Assembly: GCF_035222275.1 (NCBI RefSeq)
Contig: NW_026946359.1
Location: 1 to 64,000 of the forward strand
Source: Podospora bellae-mahoneyi
Taxonomy: Eukaryota; Ascomycota; Sordariomycetes; Sordariales; Podosporaceae
Length of the DNA stretch: 64,000 bases
Direction of reading: 5' to 3'
In this document: positions 47,025 through 57,305 of the stretch, piece after piece
Layout of the letters: each line of letters begins with the position of its first letter
Position numbering within the stretch: the first letter of the stretch is position 1
Program-made: the position numbers and the translations under genes
Notes under the pieces: generated by a model
The model's input: only the letters and a program-made list of their open reading frames with translations
Databases searched by the model: none
What the model was told of the DNA's origin: nothing

Positions 47025-48800
47025 TCTGCGGCAAGTTTTGTTGTAGTCTCTCCGTTTTGAGATGTATACAATGTAAGTGAAAAATAAAATAAAAACCACA
47101 GGAAGCCCCGGGCACGGAAGACACGCTTGAACAGTGACCCTACCCACTGCCAAAGACCAAAAATAAGCTTCGTCGTTTGGAGATGTGTCAGTTGTCTTGG
47201 AAATTTTAGACAGCAGGAGTAGGCTGGTAACAGAACGCATGCTGGCAGACGAGTCATTCGGCAAAGGTAGCGCACGGGTCAACCGTTGCACTAACAATCC
47301 TGAAGACAACCCTTGAATTGATATAAACACTGCCCAGGCATGACTGTGTTTGACGCAAATACCCAAGAAATCGGTCGCCATGATGATTATCCTGCCCATC
47401 TTGGTTGAGGCCAGGCTTCATGTCATTCCTTACATTTTTATCTGTCGAAGAAGTATCAAGCAAACGCCCAATCCAAGCCCTACCAGCGACGCTCACTAGG
47501 AAATCTTTGCAGACCGCTTCTTTTTGAAGTGTAAGGTAGTCTCGGGGGAGTATCATGATTACACTCTGGTCACAGCACTTCTGCAGACCTCTGCGCTCAG
47601 TCATCATACCTCGTCTACCAACAGAGCTCCCTTGGGATCATCCAAGGCACTAAAAGTTGAAAGGCAACGAACGACAGCCGGATGTAGGTGTCAACTTGAA
47701 GAGAGCCCAGTTCGACTGAAGCTGTTGATGCGGAACTTTGCCAATTCCAAAGTTCCTCGTCAGAAAAGGCTGCTGTTAGTCAACGCCACATTCCATGCAT
47801 TTTGACACAATGTGCTCTCACCGGTCTTTACCAGAAGCCAGTGGATTATCTTTCGCCAACCCCGGTCGTTAACAAATCTCGGGATTCATGCTTTGTCATC
47901 CAGATGTGTTCAGTTCAGTCGAATCGATCGTCATTGCTTAAAACGCACATGAACCCAAGAGATACAGCTTACTGGTACCGTACATGCGAAGTAGCAACGT
48001 GGAAAAGAATTGGTCGGATCGTGGCTAGTCCGCTCGAGTTGCCGGCGGCATCTCTAGGCAGACACAAAACTGGCCAAGTAGACGATGTAACCGGGCGGCA
48101 CTGCATACAAGTGGTCGCCGTTTACATACCCAGGTCCCCGCTCGGCAATGGCATCTTTGATAAGAATGGATTGGAGGCACCCGTGGACTTGGATTCCCAC
48201 AGTCGCATGCCGTTGCTGTCAATATCGATATCCACTTTCAAGGCCTCATTGGACTGGGACCTTTGATGTTTACTCCGTACTGCGCAATAAATGGCCTCAA
48301 GCAAATGTCCGAAATGGCCGCCAAGCTTCAGGTGCTAACGCTGTCAGCACCCTTTCCCGGGACTGGAGGCGCTGATCCCCTGGTGTCGGGGAAGGATCCC
48401 GTCTTTGTTGGCCAATCAGGAGCGCTACCAGATGTAATCGGCCCATGTCGGCCCAACGCCAGACCAGGTTGGGGAAAGCCTGCTCCCGCATGTTGCATGA
48501 GTTTGGCCCTGTCACAATAATGGTCGGGACCGGTGAAGCATTTTCGACCGCGAGCTTCATTCAGTCGAGCAAGGAGCGGACTTGGTGGGAAGTGGTGCCG
48601 CAAAATCACTTCTTCCATCTTTCATCATGATCTTCTTCCCCGTGCATACTCTGTAGGCCGTGGTGCACCAAAAGGACTAACTCTCTCGACAAACACCACC
48701 GAACTCTGGGCTACTATTACTATAGCTTGGACCGAGTGTGTCGCCTACACACACCTACACCCCACCGAGACATGCACAACATGCCGCCAGATCCCTCGAG
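47025..48800. other. Intergenic, nothing firmly recognised
   Basis: 1.8 kb with several mid-sized open frames on both strands (for example 47802-48266, plus), none with a recognisable motif. Confidence 0.35.
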
Positions 48801-50213
48801 ATGTTCAACGTCGATGTACCGGACAACACCAAAAGTCCGGAGAACATCGCTTCCAACGTCATTCTCGCCTCTGTTTTGGCCCCGGTCTTTGCGATAATCT
48901 TTGTCGTCCTCCGATTGTATACCGCGCGCTCCATCTTGCGCGTGAGCCACAAGGATGATTGTATGTTTTTGGGATCGTGGCCGCTCTTGACCGCGGGGGT
49001 TGGCTAACTCGGGGTTGCGTTTTAGGGCTCATTCTCATTGCCGTCATCTTGTCCGTCCTATACTCCGCCACCCTCATTGCTAGTACGCCAGAATCCGTTC
49101 TATCATCTGCTCAGCAGCACGCTTGGGAATACCACGACTGGAGCGAGTGCTGACAACGAACGGATTAGTGACCAAATTCGGCCTGGGGTATCATATCTTC
49201 TACCTATTTCATTCCAACACCTGGAGAGGGCAAACCTTGCTTTTGGTAATCAAAATCCTTCCTCACGGGCTAGAGAGGCGGACACAACTGACCATGAAAA
49301 AAGCTTGCCGGATTTCCTGCCGCCATAACGAGTAACTTATCGGTCCTCTTCATCAAGTGCTCGATTCTGGTGTTCTATCTCCGATTCTCGACGACCCGAA
49401 TTCTCAATCATGTTATATACGTCATGCTCGTTATCGTTGTTATCGCCAATTCTCTTGCGGCATTTGGCGTCCTTTTCACATGCCAGCCCATGTCCTCTTT
49501 CTGGGATGGCCAGGTCAAGGGCACGTGCATCCACAGGGACGCCTGGTACGCCTGGCTCGTGATTTTGAACTGCGTTACCGATTTCATCTTGCTGGTCCTG
49601 CCGCTTTGGCTTTTGGCACCGTTGAGGATTGGCTTCTCGCAGAAGGCTGCCATTGCCGCGATATTGGGTACTGGCGGATTGTATGTCTTCTTCTTCGCTG
49701 ACAGCACAGGAATGCTAACAGTAAGAACAGTGTTGTTGGGATAAGCATATTTCGCGTTGTAGTGGTGTCACAGGGGTGGGATAAGTACGACTTTACCTAT
49801 CGATTCGCCATCAACTACATATGGAGGTAGGTTCCTGGAAGCCCCTGTCGCCGTTGAGAGAGGCCTAACACAAGCTCTGACACAGCGTCATCGAAACAAA
49901 TGTGGCCATTATTTGTGCCTGTGCCCCTACACTACGGGCGTTGGTCGGCCGTTATGTGCCATCATTGCTCCAATTTAGTGCACGCCGCGATCCACTGGCG
50001 CTGTACACCATCCCCGTATCACACGTTGCCGCTGCGCAACGACCACGACCGACCCCACGAAGCCAAGATGATGAAATCGAAGGATCATCCAATCATGAAA
50101 ACTATGTTAGTGGTTCCTCAGCACAACTCACATCGAATTTCGGAAGTAAACTGTTTGGACCTACCTCAGATCGAGCCTCGAGTAGAGGAAAGTCGGATCA
50201 CACAGCCTCGTAG
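48801..50213 (+). CDS. PTH11/rhodopsin-type integral membrane protein
   Basis: Second receptor-like seven-helix protein. Exon 1 from 48801: SPENIASNVILASVLAPVF and IIFVVLRLYTARSILRVSHK. Exon 2 near 49025: LILIAVILSVLYSATLIAS. After a poorly resolved stretch (49080-49310, possible introns) come LSVLFIKCSILVFYLRF, VIYVMLVIVVIANSLAAFGV, LFTCQPMSSFWDGQVKGTC, WLVILNCVTDFILLVLPLWL and AAIAAILGTGG. Introns follow near 49680-49730 and 49830-49890, then SIFRVVVVSQGWDKYDFTYR and VIETNVAIICACAPTLRALV, the family's last helix, and a Ser-rich tail. Helix order and the TCQPxxxxW motif identify the family. Ligand unknown. Confidence 0.75.
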
Positions 50214-50392
50214 CGAAAAAGACAAACTTGGAGAACACAGAGATGAGGATAATGACTGGCGTCGAGGCGTTACATGGCCGGTATACCGACGGCTGAAGCG
50301 ATGCGGATTTTGGATATAGGATATTTAATGACACTTGGCTTCCTCCTTTTCCCCCAATCAATACATCGCCGCCCTGTTACAAGACACTGAAT

Positions 50393-51161
50393 TTAGCCCC
50401 CCCCCTGGACATATCTAATCGCAGTCAATAGTGCCGGATAGAACCCATCAGCGATCTTTTGAATCCCGGACGAGCTGGCATGTATACCATCATACAAATC
50501 CACCTCGGCATCGAAACCAGTGAACAAGTCAACGACCCAGATCGGACTCGACGTGGTGTTTTGGCTGGCCGCCCAAGCAGGAATCGCTTTGTTCAGCTCT
50601 TTGACCTGCTCGTTCTTTTCCGCGCTCAACCCAAGCGGGATAATCTGCGCCACCTATTTCTCGTGTCAATCCTGCAGTCTCTTGGCCGGCCAAAATTCCA
50701 ACGGTACTCACGATAATTCTCATATTTGGATTCCGGCCCCTCATCTGCCCCACAAGCGTGCTATACGCCCGTAGCAACTCCTCCGTCCTCGGCTTTCCTC
50801 GCACGATATCCACTGTGCCCAAGTGCATAGTCACCACATCGGCAGGGTTCATGGCCAACCACTCGGACACTCGACCCTCGTTGGCCATTTGGATGGCAGG
50901 GAAGCCGGGGTGTCCTTCGTGATCACGGTCGAATTCGGAGTCGTCGCAGATCTCGCCTGCGCGCTCACCACCGACGAGGTCGACGGAGTCGTAGAGGTCG
51001 GGGTCATTTTGGAGGCGGAGGTAGATCCAGGCTCGCCAGCAGCCATAGTCGGTTATCGAGTCGCCTAGGGGCATCCATCTGACTGTTTTATGGGATTGCC
51101 TTGGCAGGGAAAGGGACAGAACACACGGAAGGAGCAGGGCGGTGATTGTAGAAGGTTTCAT
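50393..51161 (-). CDS. SGNH/GDSL hydrolase, secreted
   Basis: Two exons of about 225 residues, start at 51161 with signal peptide MKPSTITALLLPCVLSLSL. Block I: WMPLGDSITDYGCWRAW (nucleophile Ser). Block II is near DLVGGERAGE. Block III reads MHLGTVDIVRG, where the family normally has GTND, so the oxyanion-hole Asn is Val (ACA GTG GAT). Block V: LYDGIHASSSGIQKIADGF (Asp-His). An intron of about 60 nt separates MRIIV and AQIIPLGLSAEKNEQ. No frame breaks. Likely an esterase or acyl hydrolase acting outside the cell. The Asn loss may reduce activity. First of three same-strand genes. Confidence 0.86.
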
Positions 51162-51440
51162 TGTGAACAGTGATCGGTTTGTGGGGTTGGGGTGGTTGAA
51201 GAGTGGAAGAAACGACAGGGCGGCTCGGGGGTGGTATAGCAATGGACTGTTTACCCGGCGGGAGATACCCGGGATCAGCAAAAAGAACTGCAATATTAAT
51301 GCGGAGTACTTTGTCCGAAATGATCAACTCAAAAGTGAGAAGTCCAAAGCTGCTTTCATTACATCTTGCCTCATTATCATATCCAGTTCAATCTACATCT
51401 CCCATCCCGACCCGCCTTTTTTAGTCTTGTCGTCAACCAT

Positions 51441-52376
51441 CTACTCATAAAACACCAAGCACCTCACCTCGATACTCTCTCTCCCCGGTGTGCCCTCAGG
51501 CGTCTGGGGGTCAACAAAAGCCGTGTGCGGCGTCAGCCCGGCAACACCCTTCTTCCCACCAGGCAACCGATCCCCCCAGGAGTCAAAGCACTTGATAAAC
51601 ATGGCCTCCCCGGGCGTCATATCCTTGATGTAATACAACTTGTGCGACTCATTGGGCAGTACACCGAATGTCTCACCCTTGACTTCATACCCCTCAAGCG
51701 AGTCGAGTGTTTCCTGGGACGGCCGGACTTCCTTGCCTCTGTCGTCGTCATCCCCGTCGTCACGCTTGGGGTAAAGTAAGTTGACAGCCACGAAATCTTC
51801 AGGGGCAGTGGTGCGGTAGTCGATCACGGCGAGGGGAAAGTCGGTAGCGGGGTGGCGGATGGGTCTCCAGACGTTGATGAGCTGGTAGCGCTTTTTGAGG
51901 AGGGCGTCGGCTTCTTCCTTGGGAGTGACATGTCGCCTGACTCTGGCCTCGGCAGCTTTGGGTGTCTGATCAACGTGGACTTGCTGGACCGGCTGGCGGG
52001 CGGCGCCGGGGTCGTGCCTGCGGATGGTGTGGTCAAAAATCTCGATGCGCTTGATCTTTTGGCCGCTGTGTTGGAGTCTTTCTCTCAGGAGGGCTTCCAC
52101 TTCGGCGTAGTATTTGGTGCGGACGGTCTTGTCGTCCTCGAAATCTTCTGGGGTGGTGGCGGAGGGGGAGCGGTAGACTGCGAAGCCGGCTACATCGATG
52201 TCGGCACCAAAGGAGCCAACTTTGGAGTGAATGTCCAGGCAGTCGGAAAAGTTGGTGACGTCCTTGGTGACGGTTTTACGGCTGTAAGAGGTGTGGTCGA
52301 CGTCGACTTTGGCCCATGGCGCTACACCAGCGGTGATGCTGGCTGGGTCGAGGTAGCGGAAGGTACTGCTGGTCAT
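51441..52376 (-). CDS. CmcJ/GA4-desaturase-like oxidase (AsaB type)
   Basis: Single exon, about 311 residues, start at 52376 (MTSSTFRYLDPASITAGVAP). Family of fungal hydroxylase/desaturases related to AsaB, GA4 desaturase and the CmcJ partner of cephamycin synthesis, thought to be non-haem iron enzymes. Visible: TNFSDCLDIHSKVGSFGADI (here D in place of the usual R-rich turn), FDHTIRR, VHVDQTPKAAEARVRRH (HxD), LINVWRPIRHPATDFPLAVI, HKLYYIKDMTPGEAMFIKCF and LTPHTAFVDPQTPEGTPGRE, then IEVRCLVFYE (distal His and Arg). Complete and unbroken. Such enzymes are often found in secondary metabolism or as stand-alone genes; substrate unknown. Confidence 0.85.
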   Translation of the reverse strand: MTSSTFRYLDPASITAGVAPWAKVDVDHTSYSRKTVTKDVTNFSDCLDIHSKVGSFGADIDVAGFAVYRSPSATTPEDFEDDKTVRTKYYAEVEALLRERLQHSGQKIKRIEIFDHTIRRHDPGAARQPVQQVHVDQTPKAAEARVRRHVTPKEEADALLKKRYQLINVWRPIRHPATDFPLAVIDYRTTAPEDFVAVNLLYPKRDDGDDDDRGKEVRPSQETLDSLEGYEVKGETFGVLPNESHKLYYIKDMTPGEAMFIKCFDSWGDRLPGGKKGVAGLTPHTAFVDPQTPEGTPGRESIEVRCLVFYE

Positions 52377-53067
52377 TTTGCGGGCTGTGACTTGTCTGAG
52401 GAGTTTTTGTGATGATATTATAGGACGAAAGACGCGCATTAAGGGGTTGAAAGTCAGTTAGTTATCTTGTCACGTCACTGAAGCCTTTTGAGATAGCGGG
52501 GTGATGGCCTCTTAAATTCCAGCGCGGGGTTGCACATGCCGGCTCCACACCCGACAATTATCGTGATTAGTAATGTGGGATGGGCTGAACTGATCTGATG
52601 GATTACGTGGCTGCTTAACAAAGCAATTCTTGTCATCAATCGCTTGTCTTGGGATATCCTCTTTTCCTGGGCGTTCAATCTGTATTCTGGACGGAAGAAG
52701 CCCAAACGGCGCACATATCAAGTCTGATGTGCCCCTGCACCAACATGGATTGACGTCATCCCCGCAATCACGCCTTATCGGAGATAAGATCTCAGCAGAG
52801 GCATAGCTTCTCCCCTCTCAGCACTCTGCACTTGGTTAGGACTGCGAAGCTTTGAAAGTAATTCCAGAAGCTGAATTTATCTTCCTGCCGAAACGCTTCA
52901 AAAATAAACAATACCCTGTCCTCCCAACAGGATCATGCCCCCTTCTCCAGACGCCATCCCAAACAAACAACCCATAATAACAAGGCCAATAACTACAATT
53001 TCCAATCCCAAAATCCAAAACCAAAATATGCACAAGAACCAGCCAACCAAAAACTCCAACCGCCAAA
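52377..53067. other. Intergenic, nothing recognised
   Basis: Promoter of the CmcJ-like gene and 3' flank of the TmpA-like gene; no coding signal. Confidence 0.4.
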
Positions 53068-54548
53068 CTAACTGTCAAAAATAGGCCCATACGCCAAAAT
53101 CCCCCTCATCTCCAACCCAAACACCACCTCCTTCGTCACCGCAGGGTTGCTAATCACGCAAACCGCCTCGGCGTCAAACTCGTTGACCAACCTCAACACC
53201 TGCGGCAGCATCTCCTCCCTCTTCCCCTTCTCGCTCGTATCGATAATCACGGGGTTCTGGTCCATCCTGCTGACCAAATCCAGCGTTCTCTGCCCATATG
53301 TCTTGAGCGGGCTCCTCGTCTGCCACAACACCCTCATACTAGGCCTGTTCTCATCCGCCAAAAAGGACAGGCACGGCCCGATCCCGCTGCCGGTTGTGAC
53401 AACGATGATGCGGCTGAACATACGAAAGACATACCCGAATCCATACGTCGGCACACCCCTCTTCCACAGCTTGGTTGGTTGAGCGACAATGGTGTCTTTG
53501 GTCCAGTCGCCCACCCGCGAGACGATGCAGCTGAACTTTGTGTTTTCCAAGGCGGTGTCCTTGACATTGTCGAAGCGGTCGGGGAAGCAAGCGAAGGAAT
53601 GCCAGTCTTTGAGAGGGTGCTTGGCGACTTGGATGCCTTGACCAAACTTGACGGTGGTGTGATCAAAGTGAAGTCTGATGGCGTGGGGGGAAAGGGGTTC
53701 AGGAGTGACGGTTACTTTGCGGAGGAGCAACCAGGGGTGGATTGTGGCTACTGTCAAGAGGATCAAGATCCAAAAGGCCGGGAGGTTGAGGAGGAATTTT
53801 TCTAGGGACGGTTCTTGTGTGCCGAGGAGGAAGATTACCACCCAAAAGAGGGCGAGAATTCCCCAGTTGGCGAAGCGGTGGACTAGCTCGAAGACGTCGT
53901 GGTGTTTTCTCCGGATGGTGGGGTGGGCCACCACGATGATGGAGAGGAGGAGGGCGAAGACGGAGTAGATCAAGGCTAGGACGGCAATGCTTATAGGGTT
54001 GGCGGTGGTGGGGTTGAATTGGTAGGTGTAGGTGCCCGCGAATCCGATGTACCAGATGAGGGAAGCGACGCCAGTGCCGCTGTGGACACCGCCGAGGTGA
54101 AAAATGCGGCAGGCGAGGCGTTTGATTGTTGTCGGGGCTGAACGCGGGACAGAACCAAAGATGAGGTAGAGCAGGTTGAGGACGAGCGGTTGCCGGCAGA
54201 GGCCACATACAGCGAGGTTGATGGCTGAGGCATTGACCAAGTCGAGAGGCTCGGCACCTCTGACAAGGTAGATGATCAGAGGAATAATGTTGCCGATGAA
54301 AGCGAGGGTGAATAGGCGGCGGTAGACGTTGAGGGCTGTGTACCGGATAAAGCCGAGGCGCTTTCGTAATGGTTCCTCTTTTGGTGTGGTCTGGGCTTCG
54401 AGGTCTGCTTTCTCTTTCAATGGGGAGGGATGGAGGAGAGGTCTGAATCTGTTGGTGATACTGGATAGGACAGGTCTATCCTGGTCTCGATGATCTCATC
54501 CTTCTTCCAGTCCTTCTCCCCGTAAACAACTACTGTCCTGTCTTCCAT
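53068..54548 (-). CDS. TmpA-like integral membrane flavoprotein
   Basis: About 493 residues, no intron. Related to Aspergillus TmpA, a membrane flavoprotein-like protein linked to conidiation signalling, and distantly to ferric reductases. The N-terminus from 54548 is MEDRTVVVYGEKDWKKDE, cytoplasmic and acidic. About six helices follow (IGNIIPLIIYLV, AINLAVCGLC, GTGVASLIWYIGFAGTYTY, PISIAVLALIYSVFALLLSI, FANWGILALFWVVIFLLG, ILILLTVATIHPWLLL). The soluble C-terminus holds SPHAIRLHFDHTTVKFGQG, IIVVTTGSGIGPCLSFLADE (nucleotide-binding), RVLWQTRSP and a final NPAVTKEVVFGLEMRG. The run of four G at 54422-54425 (plus strand) appears one short: MEDRTV...SSIPP joins LKEKADLEAQTTPKEEPLRK with one base added. 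The family usually has degenerate haem ligands. Confidence 0.86.
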
Positions 54549-56171
54549 TGTGGAGATGTATGTGTGAGGTCACTAGACAAGCAAGAATAACAACTTGGTC
54601 AAGAAAGGACGGTTGATATTCTCTCTATGAAAGAAAAGGCAGCACCCAGCACTATTTGTACCACCAACCTGGACACCACTCTGGATCCCTTTCATTGCCT
54701 CTCCACCACAGGGCTTCCTGATCCGACTCCCTCCTTCCTATCTGGTATCATCCTCCCTCGCCATATGCCGACATGAGAGTGTGTGACGGTGATGATGATG
54801 ATGATGACGGTGTGGTATTATGGAGTTGGCGGAACTTGCCGGAATCTAGTAAACCATACATTGGAGGCTCAGGAATGCACGTCGGAGTTTCTCTTGCTGA
54901 CACTGTACTCTCGGCCCAGCCCGGAGATGGTTTCTCCGGAGTCACACACGGCAGCCGACCCACATCGTCGGCGACCAGTCCGGTGGAATCTTCGGGCGTT
55001 GTGCCACAACCGCTCAGCTGGGTCTGCCATGATTTTACATCAAAAACCCACAGAGGTGGGTGCGCCGATCATCTGACGGCTCGTGAATTAGGACGGTGAT
55101 GACTTGTGTTGTGCGGTGAGGATTACGCCCCTCCCAATCGGAGTTTGAGCTTCCCTTCATCAACCATCACATTATTCCCGAATCCCTCTGTTGAGGCGAA
55201 ATGTCATTGAATCACCTCCTCTCTTTGTGTGTCCGGCCGAGAGTTGCCCGGTATATGACGTGGAACGTGTTGTCAATACAACCTTGATGGCCCTTGACTC
55301 ACATCGGATGATGGGATGATGAGATGATGTAGAGCCTCCCTCAAGTACCTTGGCCCCAATCACGTGTGTATGAGACCACGCAAGCCTCCAAAATGCAGCC
55401 AGTTTTCTAGACCACATATACCAAAGTACCTTTGCCATGGGCAAATCACCCTGCCGTGTCTCAACCGAGTACTCGGTGATTTTGTGAGTGAGCACGGACT
55501 CTATCATGTCGATTAAACCCTCCCTAGACCCCGAATTCAGGGTCGTCCACCACCTACCCATGACGAAAAAAATGTGACGGTAATGGGAGGGAACCAAAAA
55601 CAGTTTGACCGATCGAGAGCGAGCAGGATGATGCAGTCAATTGTTGGCAGTCTGAGTGAGGTGCGTGTGGGCGCCGCCCCCCTTCATTTGTTCGGAGTCC
55701 GGACAAACTTGACACTGTGACAGTCACTTCAGCCAACAGACATCTCGTCGCCTTTTCCACACCCCAACAGCTGTCTCCTCCAAGACACCGCCTGCATCAA
55801 AGTTACGGTCCGGCAATGCAATGCAATGCATCCAGAGTGTCATTTCCAGGGAAATTCGATTCCGATTCTGGATGACATACTGCCAAAAATTGAGGACAAT
55901 TTCTTTTTTCATCTGCTACATTCACTCCCCTCGGTCGTTCAATGTAGACTAAGTGTAAGCGCCGGCAGGAAATAAAAGTCGAAAATAAAACGGGCAGCAA
56001 AAACACAGGTACCTAGGTACTTTGGTACCGAAGTGGCCCATATAGGTAGAGCTCGCTTTTCCAGGCTCTCAAATGGAATGATCATGTTGAAGCACAACAT
56101 GTGTACTCTTGGTATAGCTAGCTACATTGACCACTCCGGTCTTCAAGGCGGAAATCAGTATTCGTCAGGTA
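54549..56171. other. Intergenic; contains dispersed repeat copy B
   Basis: TmpA-like promoter, a short GAT microsatellite (54788-54808), and the repeat at 55833-56068. No gene recognised. The region borders the transposon cluster. Confidence 0.4.
55833..56068 (+). repeat. Dispersed repeat, copy B
   Basis: Direct-orientation relative of 24669-24885, with shared blocks ACTGCCAAAA, TTCACTCCCCT, GTAAGCGCCGGCAG, CGAAAATAAAACGGGC and AGGTAC. It ends about 100 bp before the Fot1-like element. Family unknown. Confidence 0.6.
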
Positions 56172-56224
56172 ACGTGCGTGATAAGCGAGCGACGCAGACA
56201 AGCAAGCGATGCACTTTCCACCAC
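56172..56224 (+). repeat. Left terminal inverted repeat of Fot1-like element
   Basis: 53 bp, starts ACGTGCGTGATAAGCGAGCG and ends TTTCCACCAC. Pairs with 57253-57305 with three mismatches, all transitions. Contains the motif AGCGAGCGACGCA and a near copy (AGCAAGCGATGCA) 17 bp on, likely transposase sites. Confidence 0.92.
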
Positions 56225-57252
56225 GACACGTCTCCTAAATCTCTTCTACCACATTTCACCACCAACAACCATGGACGGCCCTTCAAAAGAAGCCAGGCTT
56301 CTTCTTGCCCTCGAAGCTATTCAAAAACAAGGAGGATCTTAGTATCCGCACTGCAGCCAAGTTATATAACGTCCCAGAAGCAACCCTCCGCCACAGGCGT
56401 AATGGCCGACCAATGCGACGCGATATTCCAGCCAATTCGCGCAAACTTACGGATTTGGAAGAGGACACGATTGTTCAATATATAACTGAGCTATGTGCAT
56501 GCGCATTCCATCCCCGGCTTTGTTATGTGGAAGATATGGCCAACCGATTATTACGCGAACGCGACGCGTCTCCTGTCGGCATACGATGGGCTCACAATTT
56601 CGTCAAGCGCTGACCAGAACTTCGTACGCGTTTTACGCATAGATATGACTACCAGAGGGCCAAATGCGAAGATCCAAAGGTTATTCGCGAGTGGTTTGCC
56701 CTTGTATATAATATCAAGGTCAAATACGGCATTATCGACGACGATTCGTACAACTCGACGAGACTGGGTTTATGATGGGCATGATTATTGCCATCATAGT
56801 AGTTACAACTTCTGATGGCCGTGGCAAGGCCAAACAGGCCCAGCCTGGCAATCGTGAGTGGGCTACAGTTATTCAGGGAGTGAATGCTCTGGGTTGGGCT
56901 ATCCCACCATTCATCATCTTGGCCGGGCAACACCACCTCTGAGGAGCTTAGTAAGAGACGGAGAGCCAAAAAAACACGTGTGCGGCTTGGAGGGTCACTT
57001 ACTGTACAAGAGGCACAGGATCTACTGGATCAGAAGGCTGTAGGTGAGCAGGTAATCCAGGAAAATCGACAAAGTGGTGGAGGTGCAGGGGGGTCTCGTA
57101 CGAAGATTCGGTGCTGTGGCGTGTGTGGTAAGCCTGGCCATAATGCACGTACGTGCAAGGAGGCTGCAGAATCGTCTGATTAATCTATTTCTAGTTCAGT
57201 TATCGTTGTTTCCTAGTGTCGTGGTTGTATAATTGATGATAGTTATGGTGAG

Positions 57253-57305
57253 GTGGTGGAAAGTGCGTCGCTCGCTTGTCTGCGTCGCTCGCTTATCATG
57301 CACGT
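57253..57305 (-). repeat. Right terminal inverted repeat of Fot1-like element
   Basis: Reverse complement of the left repeat with three transitions. On its own strand it starts ACGTGCATGATAAGCGAGCG and carries two exact AGCGAGCGACGCA motifs. Confidence 0.92.

Larger units (their letters stand above)
56172..57305 (+). mobile_element. Fot1/pogo-type DNA transposon, internally deleted
   Basis: A 1,134-bp element bounded by 53-bp terminal inverted repeats and flanked by TA on both sides (56170-56171, 57306-57307), the target duplication of Tc1/mariner transposons. Coding starts at 56271: MDGPSKEARLLLALEAIQKQ, psq-type helix-turn-helix LSIRTAAKLYNVPEATLRHR, then CENP-B-type HTH (SRKLTDLEEDTIVQYITEL, YVEDMANRLLRERDA), and GFMMGMIIA just after the first catalytic Asp (DET, here one T short). 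At GWAIPPFIILAGQ it jumps to the C-terminal LSKRRRAKKTRVRLGGSL and a CCHC knuckle CCGVCGKPGHNARTC. Most of the DDE domain (about 300 residues) is missing, so it is non-autonomous. It also has a frame change near 56338 and a TGA near 56611. Confidence 0.88.

Noticed and set aside
47802-48266. 155-codon open frame
   Set aside because: No domain, no neighbouring exon, and the reverse strand is equally open in places.
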